Made by a program: the position numbers and the translations under genes
DNA from: Mesorhizobium sp. NZP2077
GTDB taxonomy: Bacteria > Pseudomonadota > Alphaproteobacteria > Rhizobiales > Rhizobiaceae
Length of the DNA stretch: 64,000 nucleotides
Assembly: GCF_013170805.1 (NCBI RefSeq)
Contig: NZ_CP051294.1
Location: forward strand, 300,823-364,822
Reading direction: 5' to 3'
Notes under the pieces: model-generated
Database searches by the model: none
The model's input: only the letters and a program-made list of their open reading frames with translations
Told to the model about the DNA's origin: nothing
Part shown: in pieces, positions 27,491-36,554 of the stretch
Layout: every line of letters begins with the position of its first letter
How positions within the stretch are numbered: the first letter of the stretch is position 1

Positions 27491-29332
27491 TCATTGACCG
27501 TTGCTGGCAGAGGTGCGCCTGTCGTGCCGCACCCTTATCAACTGCGTTGTCAGAATTGCTACCATCACAAGCAGGACGATAAACGACGAGGCCGCACTGA
27601 GCAGCGGATTGAGTTCGTATTTGATATCGTTCCAGAATTTGAAAGGTAGCGTCAGCGTCTGCCTTCCGATCATGAACATTGTAATGAGCAGTTCGTCGAA
27701 CGAAGTTAGGAATGCAAGCAAACCCGCTGTCAGCAGCGCCGGCTTGAGGAGCGGCAATGTAACTAAACGCAGAACCTGCATTGGCCGTGCGCCATGAATA
27801 GCGGCTGCTGCTTCTAGCGACTGGTCAAAACCACGCAGTGCAGCTGCCATTATGACAACAACATAGGGTACCGACAGAAGGACATGGCCAACGACCAGTC
27901 CGGCGAAGCTTCCGAGCAAATGGATTCGTGCCTCGAACATGTAAAGAGCCGTCGCGATAACGATAGCGGGTACCATGAGGGGCGACAGTGAGAACAGGAA
28001 CAATGCTCTCTTGATTGGCAGCGTGGTACGCACCAACCAGAAGGCGCCCATGGTCCCAATGATCGTGGCAAAGATTGCAGAGACCGCCCCGAGCTTGACA
28101 GAGAATAGGAATGACTCGTGCCAATCAGAGGCGTGTAGCAACTTCACCCACCACTGCAGCGAAACACCTGGAGGAGGAAATACGACAAACGGGGACGAAC
28201 TGAACGAAAGCATGAAGACGACGATCAGGGGGGCTGTCAAAAACAGAAGAACGAGGATTGTATAACCCCAAAGCCAGCGCGCTTTACGTGTCAAGAACGG
28301 TTTTGTTGTCAGATGGATCAGCGTCTCTACAGCGTTTAGAGCCGGATGCATTGCCCGTTTCGCATTCGTGAATAAATGAGATTTCGAGCGTGGCTTTGGA
28401 GCTGGACTTTCGACAGTTGAAGAAGACCAAATCATTTCGAGCGGAATGAACAGACTCGCGAAGAACAGAATTCCAATCGTGACTAGGAGGAGGAGAATTG
28501 ACGACGCAAAGCTAAGTTCGAAGTTTAACAGCGTCGTCATTTGCGTGACAATCAGCTGCGTTATCATTGCATCGCGTGGCCCACCAAGGAGAGCAGGAGT
28601 AATGTAGAAGCCAATAGCGATGATAAACATCAATATCCCGGCAGAAAAGACGCCTGGTAGCGACATAGGGAAATAGACGCGCAGGAAGGCCTGTACCGGC
28701 TTGGCGCCTAGTATTTGTGCGGCGCGCGCCACATTGTGGTCTATCCGCACCATAGAAGAGTACATCGTGAAGATTGCCATCGGCATCAGCACGTGTACCA
28801 TCCCTACAATAACGCCAAAGGTCGTGTTGAGAAGTGGTAGGGGCTCACTGATGAGTCCGAGCCAGATCAATGCGTTATTTATAGGCCCTTGGCGCCCGAG
28901 GATGATCATCCAAGCGTACGTTCGAATGAGGAAGGCTGTGAACAGCGGAACGAGGATGAACAAAGTCACAATCGACAAAGCGCGCGACTTAATCTGAGTC
29001 AGCAGGTAAGCAACGGGATAAGCGGCCACCAACGACAGAAGCGTTACAGCGAACCCGACTTCCAGTGTTTGGAGCATGACGCTGAAGTTCGTGTCGTCGG
29101 AGAATATGCGCGCATAGTGCGAAAAGGTTAGTTTGCTACCTTCGACGCTGCCCCAAATAACAATTGTTAGCGGGATGACGAGGAACCCAACTAAAAGCAC
29201 TGAAATTGGCGTGGCGATGATCGCGCCGCGAATCCATCGGCGTGCTAATAGCGCGTTCAGGAGATCATGGCTCCTGGGCACACTTACGACTGCCGCATCT
29301 GCGGCCTTTTCTTTTGCCAGGAGAGTGGTCAT
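27491..29332 (-). CDS. Fused double ABC permease, polyamine type (PotB-PotC in one chain)
   Basis: A 613-residue membrane protein with two complete binding-protein-dependent permease domains in one chain. The first half carries a six-segment domain with an EAA-type loop at 'ARAAQILGAKPVQAFLRVYFPMSLP'; a hydrophilic linker of roughly 60 residues follows; the second half repeats the fold with 'LEAAAAIHGARPMQVLRLVTLPLL'. In most polyamine-type importers these are separate PotB and PotC proteins. The ATG at 29332 follows GAGGAG at good spacing; an in-frame ATG at 29362 has none. Order of the operon: binding protein, double permease, ATPase. Confidence 0.9.
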   Translation of the reverse strand: MTTLLAKEKAADAAVVSVPRSHDLLNALLARRWIRGAIIATPISVLLVGFLVIPLTIVIWGSVEGSKLTFSHYARIFSDDTNFSVMLQTLEVGFAVTLLSLVAAYPVAYLLTQIKSRALSIVTLFILVPLFTAFLIRTYAWMIILGRQGPINNALIWLGLISEPLPLLNTTFGVIVGMVHVLMPMAIFTMYSSMVRIDHNVARAAQILGAKPVQAFLRVYFPMSLPGVFSAGILMFIIAIGFYITPALLGGPRDAMITQLIVTQMTTLLNFELSFASSILLLLVTIGILFFASLFIPLEMIWSSSTVESPAPKPRSKSHLFTNAKRAMHPALNAVETLIHLTTKPFLTRKARWLWGYTILVLLFLTAPLIVVFMLSFSSSPFVVFPPPGVSLQWWVKLLHASDWHESFLFSVKLGAVSAIFATIIGTMGAFWLVRTTLPIKRALFLFSLSPLMVPAIVIATALYMFEARIHLLGSFAGLVVGHVLLSVPYVVVIMAAALRGFDQSLEAAAAIHGARPMQVLRLVTLPLLKPALLTAGLLAFLTSFDELLITMFMIGRQTLTLPFKFWNDIKYELNPLLSAASSFIVLLVMVAILTTQLIRVRHDRRTSASNGQ

Positions 29333-29654
29333 CCTCTTTTGCTCCTCCCTTAAGTCGCTCATGGCCGGTTCAAATTCCTGTTAACAGTGACCGACAGTAC
29401 AGAAGCAACTTCTGGAATCGATGTTTGTGTTATGCGCGAGGACTGATCCCGTCTTCGAGCTTAGCAATCTGTCAACAGCGCCACATGGATTTTAATTTGC
29501 CTCAAGTGGCGGCCGACGTCTCCATCGTACCGCCACTTGGAATCTCGCATTTTATCGAACGAGAGTGGTCAGCTTTCGACCAGTTCTGCCGTGCTGGCAA
29601 TTAGCACCTGCCTCGGAATGCATTTCAGCTTTCCTTGCCGCACCGACAGACCGA

Positions 29655-30767
29655 CTATTTTGCCAACTCCGCTTGGCAACGTTCGATTGCGTAATCGAGG
29701 TTTGTCTTACCGTCGGGCCTCGCCTGCGACCACCAAGCATAGTCTTGGGTGATCTGCTTCTCTGCGATTCCGGGGGCGCCCGGCAAGTTCTCGGCGAACT
29801 CTTTCGGAAGGATTTTGTACGCGTCCTTGTTCACAATGCCATAAGGAATGGCCTTAGCAAAGGCGGCCTGCGCTTCGGGGCGGGCGATATAAGCGAGGAA
29901 CTTAGCCGCGTTGACTTGATTCTGAGAGCCCTTCACGACGACCCAATTGTCGTATTGCAGAAGAGACTGATCCCATGACAGATCAACCGGCGCTCCTTGC
30001 TGCTTCAGATTGGCAATTCGGCCATTCCAAGCGGATCCCATATCGGCTTCGCCGTCGATCAGGCTCTGCGGGGCCAAACCACCCTCGTCCGGTCCCCACC
30101 AGCGTCCAACATTTGGCGCAATTTGCTTCAATTTCGCAAAAGCACGGTCAAAGTCGAGCGGGTAAAGCTTGTCCATCGGAACCCCGTCGCCAAGAAGCGC
30201 TCCTTCGAGCAAACCGCCGTAGAGAGTGTTTGCGCAATTCGGAAGCGCCCGCTTCCCAGGGAACTTGGCCACGTCATATATATCGGCCCAGTTTTCGGGA
30301 TGCTTAGTGCCTTTCGGATATTTTTTTGTGCTATAAGTAGGGACAACAGAGTAAGTATGTGAGCGGAAAAAATATTCCTTTCTCACATCTTCCGGGATGC
30401 CGGCTAGCGTTTCCTTCGAGAAATAACTATAATCAATCTTGTCGAGAAATCCTTTGTCGATCCAGTCTTGAACCTCGCCGCCGCTGGCAAACGAGAGGTC
30501 AGCTTCAGGCTGTCCTACCTTTACTGAGGCCAAGAGCTTCGCATTTGTAGTGGGAACGATCACTACCTTAATGCCGGTATCTCGCGAAAATGGTTCGAAC
30601 CACGCCTTTTTGCGGGCGTCGTCAAATGCTCCTCCGCCGCCAGTTGTGGTAACGAGCTCGCCCGTCCCCTTGAGATTGTCGGGAATTTCGTCTGATAGTG
30701 CGACGGATGGCAGCGCTGCCAACAGAAGGGCCACACTAACTGCAAACTTCATAGTTGGAATTTTCAT
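29655..30767 (-). CDS. ABC transporter substrate-binding protein, polyamine/PotD type
   Basis: A periplasmic binding protein of 370 residues. A Sec signal peptide is plain ('MKFAVSVALLLAALPSVALS' ahead of DEIPDNL). The mature protein resembles spermidine/putrescine and opine-type binding proteins ('VVPTYSTKKYPKGTKHPENWADIYDVAKFPGKRALP' region near 130-165). A GGGGA Shine-Dalgarno precedes the ATG at 30767. It is first in the transporter operon, with a ~290-nt spacer before the permease gene, and is preceded by a long leader and the promoter at 31245-31272. The ligand is unknown; a cationic or imino compound fits the catabolic genes downstream. Confidence 0.9.
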   Translation of the reverse strand: MKIPTMKFAVSVALLLAALPSVALSDEIPDNLKGTGELVTTTGGGGAFDDARKKAWFEPFSRDTGIKVVIVPTTNAKLLASVKVGQPEADLSFASGGEVQDWIDKGFLDKIDYSYFSKETLAGIPEDVRKEYFFRSHTYSVVPTYSTKKYPKGTKHPENWADIYDVAKFPGKRALPNCANTLYGGLLEGALLGDGVPMDKLYPLDFDRAFAKLKQIAPNVGRWWGPDEGGLAPQSLIDGEADMGSAWNGRIANLKQQGAPVDLSWDQSLLQYDNWVVVKGSQNQVNAAKFLAYIARPEAQAAFAKAIPYGIVNKDAYKILPKEFAENLPGAPGIAEKQITQDYAWWSQARPDGKTNLDYAIERCQAELAK

Positions 30768-31226
30768 TGGTCATTCCCCTGATTTTGATGGGTCTACTCC
30801 CGATTGCGTTTTCATTGTGTAGCGACGACGGGAGTGTTGCGCGCGACACATCGGCATTTTCTTCTTTTCCTTCCGCGGCTGACTTGAACTTGCGCCTCGG
30901 TTAGCTCCCGACCAACACCGGCCTGGATTTCAGGCAACCATCTGGCGGCACAAACCTACCGTAGGTCAGGATGCCGCGGCCCTGCGAAGACCGCATGGGC
31001 TTGTCAATTGGGAATCTTCGAGACCATTCTTCCGATCCACGAGCGCCGTCGCGGCCTTCGAACCAACCCTTCATGGGAGCCAAGCCAACCACCGGGTCTG
31101 TATTGGGCTTGCCCGAGGTCTGTCGCGCTTGAGTGATACGCGCTCGAGGCCCTCCATGCGAATAATCCGGATCAAGTGCGATCGGGACTGCGGAGCGCAA
31201 CATAGGTCTGGTTCCCTGATTGTCTT
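30768..31226 (-). other. Long 5' leader of the transporter operon
   Basis: About 460 nt between the predicted promoter and the binding-protein start. A 100-codon frame (30901-31203) is open on the transcribed strand but has no ribosome site I trust and no recognisable domain, so it is not called as a gene. Its existence right after the promoter, as in the sister leader at 21097-21511, is noted. Confidence 0.35.
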
Positions 31227-31272
31227 ATGTCATTTACTCATTGCACTATATCATTGTTGTGGCATGGCGCAA
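31227..31272 (-). promoter_or_regulatory. Promoter with two AATGATATA-type operators, copy 2
   Basis: Second copy of the element at 21512-21557. On the minus strand TTGCGC (31272-31267), 16 nt, TATAGT (31250-31245). Direct repeats read ATGTCATT (31227-31234) and ATATCATT (31248-31255) on the plus strand, again 21 nt apart. Over the 30 nt holding the repeats, 26 positions match copy 1, and the nonamer around the -35 box is identical, while the spacer has drifted. It should drive the transporter operon beginning at 30767. Confidence 0.62.
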
Positions 31273-31607
31273 CATCAAAGATTCCGCTTTTTCGAACGAA
31301 GATGGCTCAAAGCCGATCAGATCTTGTTGGAGGGCTTCTCGGCTATGGCGAGGGACGATTTCAGTGGGGGCTCAGCGGCACGCGTAGCCCGTCGATGCAA
31401 TCGAGTGTGCTGGCCGTCTCTTGCCAACGGCTTGATGGCGTGTCCCTGAGCGCTACGCAGCGGGTCGGGTGTGAATCGGCGTGCAAAAATTGGATGCCGA
31501 CCCGGGGTCAGTTTTGGAAACGATGACGTAATTGCTGCCGTCGCTCCTTTGAACGAAGATTCGGCTGACGGCAAAAGCCGCCGACCATTGAGATCAAGGA
31601 GGCCGCA

Positions 31608-31680
31608 GTGAAGCAATATGTCGGATTGGATGTGTCGCAGCGAGAGACCAGCGTTTGTGTCGTCGATGATGGGGAGCATG
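31608..31680 (+). pseudogene. IS110 family transposase, N-terminal fragment
   Basis: A GTG start with AAGGAGG upstream opens a frame reading V-K-Q-Y-V-G-L-D-V-S-Q-R-E-T-S-V-C-V-V-D: the typical beginning of an IS110-type transposase with its first catalytic Asp. After about 24 codons the similarity ends at the edge of the ISKra4 relic. Only the 5' end remains, so this is an inactive remnant marking the target of that insertion. The ~330 nt to its left looks like further transposon debris that I cannot assign. Confidence 0.6.
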
Positions 31681-31696
31681 AGGATTTGTGGGGCGG

Positions 31697-33096
31697 TCAT
31701 GCGGCGCTGGCCGTTTCTCTGTGCTCGTGATTGTCGTTGGCCATGCCGGGATACCATTGCCGGAAGGTCAAGCGCAGGGAGCCGTCGAGGGTCTGCGTGC
31801 GGGTTTGCAGCAAAAGATGCGCGCCGGTCCGGCTCCATTGCATCTGTTGCTTTTTGGCGAAGCGCTTGCTGATGACGGCGTTGACGGTGGCCTCGACGAA
31901 GGCCGAGGATATCCGCTCGCCGGACCGATAGCGCTCGCCGTAATTGATCAGGCTCGCGCTGTTGGCGGCGATGTAGGCTTGGAAGTCGCCGATGGCAGTC
32001 AGGAACTTGCGCATGTTCGGATAGCCTGTTTCCAGACCTTCCGCATCGAATTGCAGGTCGGCGATTTCGTCACGGGCACGACAGCTATTGCCATGCCAGA
32101 GATACCATTTGATCTTGCGCAGAGCTTCAAGCATGTCCTGTCCAGCCTGCTCGTCATGGTTTTCGAGCCCTTGCGCGAACTGGCGAAGGACCGTGATGCG
32201 CATGGTTATATGGAACCAGTCGAGGACATGCTCGCTGGCCGGCGCGATCATTTCGGCGAGCGAGCGGACCTCTTCGCCGCCATCCGTGATGAAGGTGATA
32301 TCTTGGTTGGCCTGAACACCCTGCTTCTTGAGATGATCGAGGATGCGCCGTTGCGGCTTGCGGTCGTAGCCGTGGACGAAACCGATATAGCGCGGATCAC
32401 CGTCTTCGGGCAGCGAACGCCCGACGATCAGCTCAAAGTTCCTCTTCCGGTCGTTGCGGTCACGGATGTAGCCGCCATCCAGGCCGATGACGATGCGGCA
32501 TCAGGAATAGGCAGATTCATCCAGTCGCGCGGGCAAGCATCCTGCATGAAGGAAACTTTTTCTTCCGTTAGTTCCCGCTCAATACGGCGGGCCGCGCGCA
32601 ACGCATGCTGCCGGACCGTCGTGGCGTTGGCCCCGCAAGCGATCGGCAGCACGTCGGCCAACAGCTCGGCGGCGGCAGCATAGGGCACGAGTGAGGCCCA
32701 CCGGGTCTCCAGATAGAGGCGTTCGGGCGCGATGTGGTCGGGGATCAGTGTGCGCAATGGTGAGATTGTTGCAGGGCCGTTCGCGCCGTCAATTCGTGGC
32801 AGGCAATAACGCGGGCTCTTCAGGCGCACGTCGCCGAACAGGGTATGGAAGGTGACGGGATAACTTCCCTTGCTGCGCAGACGGCGGCCATCAAGATGGC
32901 GGTTCTCCTGGAGCCACAATTCCACCTGCGTCTCCACCATCGCCTGCTGCAGCTTCGCCAGCAGGATCTTCGCCTCCGACAGCGACAGACCGAGGTCCTC
33001 GGCCCCTTTCGTCACTTTCACCAGATCGGCGACCGTTTCGGTCGCGATGGTCTCTCCACCATCATTCATCATCTGCAATACCAGTCGCGCCCGCAT
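31697..33096 (-). pseudogene. tnpA: ISKra4 family transposase with one frameshift
   Basis: A nearly full-length ISKra4 transposase. The N-terminal part runs from the ATG at 33096 ('MRARLVLQMMNDGGETI') to about 32500, where the frame changes; the continuation ('VIGLDGGYIRDRNDRKRNFEL') carries the first catalytic Asp and proceeds through 'ITFITDGGEEVRSLAEM', 'HVLDWFHITMRI' and the proper C-terminal ending 'KKQQMQWSRTGAHLLLQTRT'. One 1-nt change near 32490-32505 would restore it. It differs in sequence from the ISKra4 relic at 15453 and is probably a separate element. Unless frameshifting is programmed, it is inactive. Confidence 0.82.
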
Positions 33097-33351
33097 GTCA
33101 TCACTCCAAGATCGAGTTTTCCAGAATGGCCGGAGTGGAAAACCTGATGCTTGCAAAACATCCGTTTGCGCCCTTCGGCCGTGCTGGAGACAGTGATATC
33201 GAATACGGGTTACCGCCGTGCTCCTGGAATTTCGGCCAGGCCGCGGATCCGGCCGCACGAGCGTTGCTTAGGGGGATCCGGCACGATCGCGGTGATGACG
33301 TGGCCCTCCTGGCGGTCGACCTACTTTCGAAAGATCGAGACGCCAGAACCC

Positions 33352-34077
33352 TCACATCTGCTGATGCATAAGGTTGAGATGTTCACCCTGTTGCAGGCGT
33401 TCATTCGTTTTCCGGCGTTCGAAGCGGTTTCCCAGCCAGCTTGCACGCTCCTTCAGTCTATCCAATGCAGCGCGCAGTTCCTCCGCACGATCAGGATCGT
33501 CCAGCACGGCAAGGGATTTCGTTTCGGCAACTTCCTGCAGAAACTCCGTCGTGATCTCCAGGTCGTCCATCGTCTCGTAGCCGAAGGCGTTGTCCTGCCG
33601 CCAGATCCAGGCTTCCGGCCCGCCGCAGTCTTCCTGCGGACAGTCGCCGTCTCCTCCCGTGCATGCTGGATAGTGAGCGCCCGGTTTGACTGACTGGCGC
33701 TCCTCTAGCCGGATCTCGTGCTCCCAGGGAATGTTGAGGTCGTATTCGTACAGGAACCGGCTGCCTTTGCGCAGCTTCAATTCGCCAAGCGTCATGGCCG
33801 GGGAACGGGCACCTGTCTCCCACGAGCCGTACCGCGCCGTGTAAATGATGAACTGGTAAAGGTGGATGCCTTCCCATCCCGTCGCGACCTGAAGGACGCC
33901 ATGAAACTCGCGCAGCGTCATCGTCGAGGCAACCTGAATCCGACGCCACACCATCGGGTTCACATCCTTTAACCAGACGCGGAACTGCAGGATGAAAACC
34001 TCATCCTCCGAGGCTGCCGCCTCTCCGACAGTTTTCCTTGCTCCCCGTTTTGCACTCTTCACACCCGCCGATCCCAT
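33352..34077 (-). CDS. Plasmid pRiA4b ORF-3 family protein
   Basis: A 241-residue protein with the recognisable pRiA4b ORF-3 / IS1096 passenger-type domain: 'LQFRVWLKDVNPMVWRRIQV' near residue 30, 'LREFHGVLQVATGWEGIHLYQF' near 55 and a 'FLYEYDLNIPWEHEIRLEE' block near 108, followed by the Cys-containing 'CTGGDGDCPQEDCGGPEAW'. The C-terminus is charged and helical. The biochemical role of the family is not established; it travels on plasmids and transposons. Here it stands alone between the ISKra4 relic and the CBASS operon, on the same strand as both, but a hairpin at 34241-34256 separates it from the CBASS genes. Codon use is ordinary for the window. Confidence 0.82.
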   Translation of the reverse strand: MGSAGVKSAKRGARKTVGEAAASEDEVFILQFRVWLKDVNPMVWRRIQVASTMTLREFHGVLQVATGWEGIHLYQFIIYTARYGSWETGARSPAMTLGELKLRKGSRFLYEYDLNIPWEHEIRLEERQSVKPGAHYPACTGGDGDCPQEDCGGPEAWIWRQDNAFGYETMDDLEITTEFLQEVAETKSLAVLDDPDRAEELRAALDRLKERASWLGNRFERRKTNERLQQGEHLNLMHQQM

Positions 34078-34240
34078 CGAAATTCAATGACGACGGCATA
34101 CTTTGTTTAGGCATGCCCCACAAATCCTCATGCTCCCCAAGTTGGGATTGTCGGTCGATCACTTCCGGCCTTATCAGACGCTGTCGGCCTAAGTGGACCA
34201 CGCCCAGCGCCACGGCGCCATCCGCACATGAGGTACCTGA

Positions 34241-34256
34241 CCCGGCTCCGGCCGGG
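34241..34256 (-). terminator. Hairpin after the CBASS operon
   Basis: CCCGGC, loop CGGA, GCCGGG: a perfect 6-bp GC stem with a 4-nt loop, 8 nt beyond the cap3 stop. No U-tract follows, so it could be a Rho-assisted terminator or mRNA-end stabiliser rather than a classical intrinsic terminator. Confidence 0.45.
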
Positions 34257-34263
34257 GTTAGGC

Positions 34264-34737
34264 TTATTCCGCGACAGGTCTCAGCTGAGCCCAGCTTTCG
34301 GCACCGAAAATTGCCACAAACAGCCCGTCCGGTGGGGGTTCGGTCCCGACAATGATCATCAAGAAGCCCGCAAGATCATGGCGCGATTTGGCAAACATGT
34401 CATGCATGCTCGCCCGGTCGACCGGTGACGGCGTGGGGACCCGTTCCGGGTGGGTGTGCCAGTCTCCCAGGTAATGCAGGCCTTGCTTGTGCAGTCGCCG
34501 GATTTCGGCCCGATCAGCCCATTTGTTGGGAATGAAAAGAAACCGAGACCGCCTGTCGATGGCGCGCGGGCCCGTCGCTGCTTCGACAATGATGCGTTGT
34601 CCCTCGAAACGCGCAAAAAGTTGCCCACCGGCTTCGCGGTCACGCCACCCGATCTGGCGGTGGGGGGCAAAATGATCGAGGACGGCGGTGGCAAGGATCA
34701 ACTCCTGCTCGCCAGACGCAGCCAGGTATTTCATCAT
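34264..34737 (-). CDS. cap3: CBASS Cap3, JAMM/MPN-type deconjugating protease
   Basis: A 157-residue Zn2+ isopeptidase. The JAMM signature is complete: Glu35 in 'EAGGQLF', His94-x-His96 in 'DWHTHPE', then Ser104 and Asp107 in 'SPVD'. In type II CBASS, Cap3 removes CD-NTase from the target to which Cap2 has linked it. The ATG at 34737 overlaps the cap2 stop, giving translational coupling; the frame is open upstream to 34770 inside cap2. It is the last gene of the operon and is followed by the hairpin at 34241. Length and position match other capV-dncV-cap2-cap3 operons. Confidence 0.93.
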   Translation of the reverse strand: MMKYLAASGEQELILATAVLDHFAPHRQIGWRDREAGGQLFARFEGQRIIVEAATGPRAIDRRSRFLFIPNKWADRAEIRRLHKQGLHYLGDWHTHPERVPTPSPVDRASMHDMFAKSRHDLAGFLMIIVGTEPPPDGLFVAIFGAESWAQLRPVAE

Positions 34738-36554
34738 GCGGCCTTGGCAAGCTTGCGGCAGACCGGGCAATCCGCAGCCGCGGGCCAGTCGCGGTCACGG
34801 ATCATCCCGCCCGCGCCGGGATCACCCATCACATCCAACCAGCGCGGATCGACCTCGCCGCCTTGAGCGACCCAGTTGGCAGTCTGGCCGATCCATATCT
34901 TGTGATGTGGCTTGCCCGGCGGCTCCAACAAACAGCGGATTGTCTCGCCGCTGAGAAGCGCATGGGCCCAGGCAAGCTCGGCAGGGCCATAGGGCGTGAA
35001 CGCACCGCCGCAAGCCGGGACAGCGACAATACCGTCGTCCGGCCAGCGGGTGACTGCGAGGTGGGGAGTGCCTGTGTCCGACATGCCACAGCGCAAACAA
35101 CCGCCCTGCCCCGGAATGTATACGGCATGCGCGGCCGCCGCATTGGGCTCAAGCCAACCGTAAAGAACAGGCGGGAGCCCTTGGCTCTGCTGGAGATGGT
35201 TGAGCAGACTGTCGACTTGCCAGACACCCGTCGTCGCGACAATCATGTCGGCGTCACGCAGGCGTTCGACGTCAATCGCCTCAGCCACCTCCGGGCTTGC
35301 CTCGACCGCCTGAAGATGTGGCAGGTTCGCCCTCACGTAACCTGCCAGCTGAACACTCTTGAACGTACCGACGGACTGGGCTCCCAAAACATGGCGGCCA
35401 ATGTTCTCCCATTCAACCACTTCACCATCGATGAGATGGAGATTCCCGATACCGGCCTTGGCAACAAGCTCGGCCAGCGTGCTGCCCAGCGAGCCGTTGC
35501 CGATGATCACGACGCGCTTGCCCTTCAAGACCGTCTGGCGGGCATCATGATCGCGCCCATGTATCCACTCGTGGTCAACGCGCTGGACCAGGTAGCGCCT
35601 AACTTTGCTGGCAGGCGCCAGTCCGCGTTGAAGGGCAAACTTCAGCGGCAACCGCCCCGGTCGAAACCCCCGGTTGATCGGATCGTGTTTGCGTCCCACG
35701 CCGTCCTGCTTTGGGGGCATCATCAGTTTGACGCTGCCGAATCCGGTGCCGGTTGCCGTCTTCACACCAAGCAGCACCTCATCAATGGTTTCATCCACAA
35801 TGGCTTTGCCCAAGAGTTCCAGCGCGGCTGCGTCTCCGGCGACGAGACGCCTTATGTCAGCCCCGTTCTTCGGGAAATCCGCTGGCAGCGGCACAGCCGG
35901 CAACCACAACAAAAGGGCCTTGGTTGCATCATATTTGGCCGCCTTGGCGGATGAGCCAAACCGGTGACCAAGCCATCGCCGCAGCTCGGCCTCGCTGTCC
36001 GCGACGACATGGTCTTTCTGGCCTTTCCAAATATAGACCGCGCGAGAATCCCCCCTGGCCTCGACCAGACTCAAGACACGCGGCGCGGTTTCCACACTGC
36101 GGTTCCAGTAGGATACGAATTCGGCACGAAAATCGGCAGCGGTATTGCCGGCAAGGTTCTGCTCGATCATAGCCACGCCTTCTTGGAGCAAGGCGTGGAC
36201 TACAGCGACCGGCCGCTCGGTGCTGAACGAGGTTTGCGAAGGATAGACGCAAAGCAGCCCGTTTTCCTCCAGGTGCGGCCATTGCAAAAGGCCTGGCCCA
36301 TCAACGACAAACAACCGGGGCGGCGCGAACGGAAATGCCGCCGGAACCACGATCGCCAGCTTCAATATCCGGCCATCGTCGAAGGAAACTGAGAACTGCC
36401 AGCCGGCCGCAGCCACAAGCGACTGGATCGCCGTGAGCTGAGCCGCATCCATCCGCGTGGCACTGAAAGCCTGAAAATATGCATCGAGGGCCACAAGGGC
36501 CTGATCATGCAGCTCCGCCAGCAGCGGACGGGCTTCAGCCATACCGTCCGCCAC
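34734..36554 (-). CDS. cap2: CBASS Cap2, fused E2-E1 ubiquitin-like conjugating enzyme
   Basis: A 606-residue protein that primes the CD-NTase by conjugating its C-terminus. The N-terminal E2-like domain holds the active Cys102 ('GLLCVYPS'). The C-terminal ThiF/E1 domain has the nucleotide-binding loop 'VVIIGNGSLGSTLAEL' near 350 and the adjacent 'LHLIDGEVVEWENIGRH'. An E1 catalytic Cys is likely in 'VPACGGAFTPYG' near 520, and two Cys pairs ('CLRCG' near 489 and 'CPVC' near 598) probably bind structural zinc. It overlaps the CD-NTase gene by 20 nt upstream and cap3 downstream. A 363-codon open frame on the opposite strand is a shadow. Confidence 0.94.
   Translation of the reverse strand: MADGMAEARPLLAELHDQALVALDAYFQAFSATRMDAAQLTAIQSLVAAAGWQFSVSFDDGRILKLAIVVPAAFPFAPPRLFVVDGPGLLQWPHLEENGLLCVYPSQTSFSTERPVAVVHALLQEGVAMIEQNLAGNTAADFRAEFVSYWNRSVETAPRVLSLVEARGDSRAVYIWKGQKDHVVADSEAELRRWLGHRFGSSAKAAKYDATKALLLWLPAVPLPADFPKNGADIRRLVAGDAAALELLGKAIVDETIDEVLLGVKTATGTGFGSVKLMMPPKQDGVGRKHDPINRGFRPGRLPLKFALQRGLAPASKVRRYLVQRVDHEWIHGRDHDARQTVLKGKRVVIIGNGSLGSTLAELVAKAGIGNLHLIDGEVVEWENIGRHVLGAQSVGTFKSVQLAGYVRANLPHLQAVEASPEVAEAIDVERLRDADMIVATTGVWQVDSLLNHLQQSQGLPPVLYGWLEPNAAAAHAVYIPGQGGCLRCGMSDTGTPHLAVTRWPDDGIVAVPACGGAFTPYGPAELAWAHALLSGETIRCLLEPPGKPHHKIWIGQTANWVAQGGEVDPRWLDVMGDPGAGGMIRDRDWPAAADCPVCRKLAKAA

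Noticed and set aside
30901..31203. 100-codon minus-strand frame in the leader of the transporter operon
   Set aside because: No ribosome site, no domain and unconvincing composition; recorded only as part of the leader.
34863..35954. 363-codon plus-strand open frame opposite cap2
   Set aside because: cap2 has complete E2 and E1 motifs on the minus strand; the opposite frame has none.
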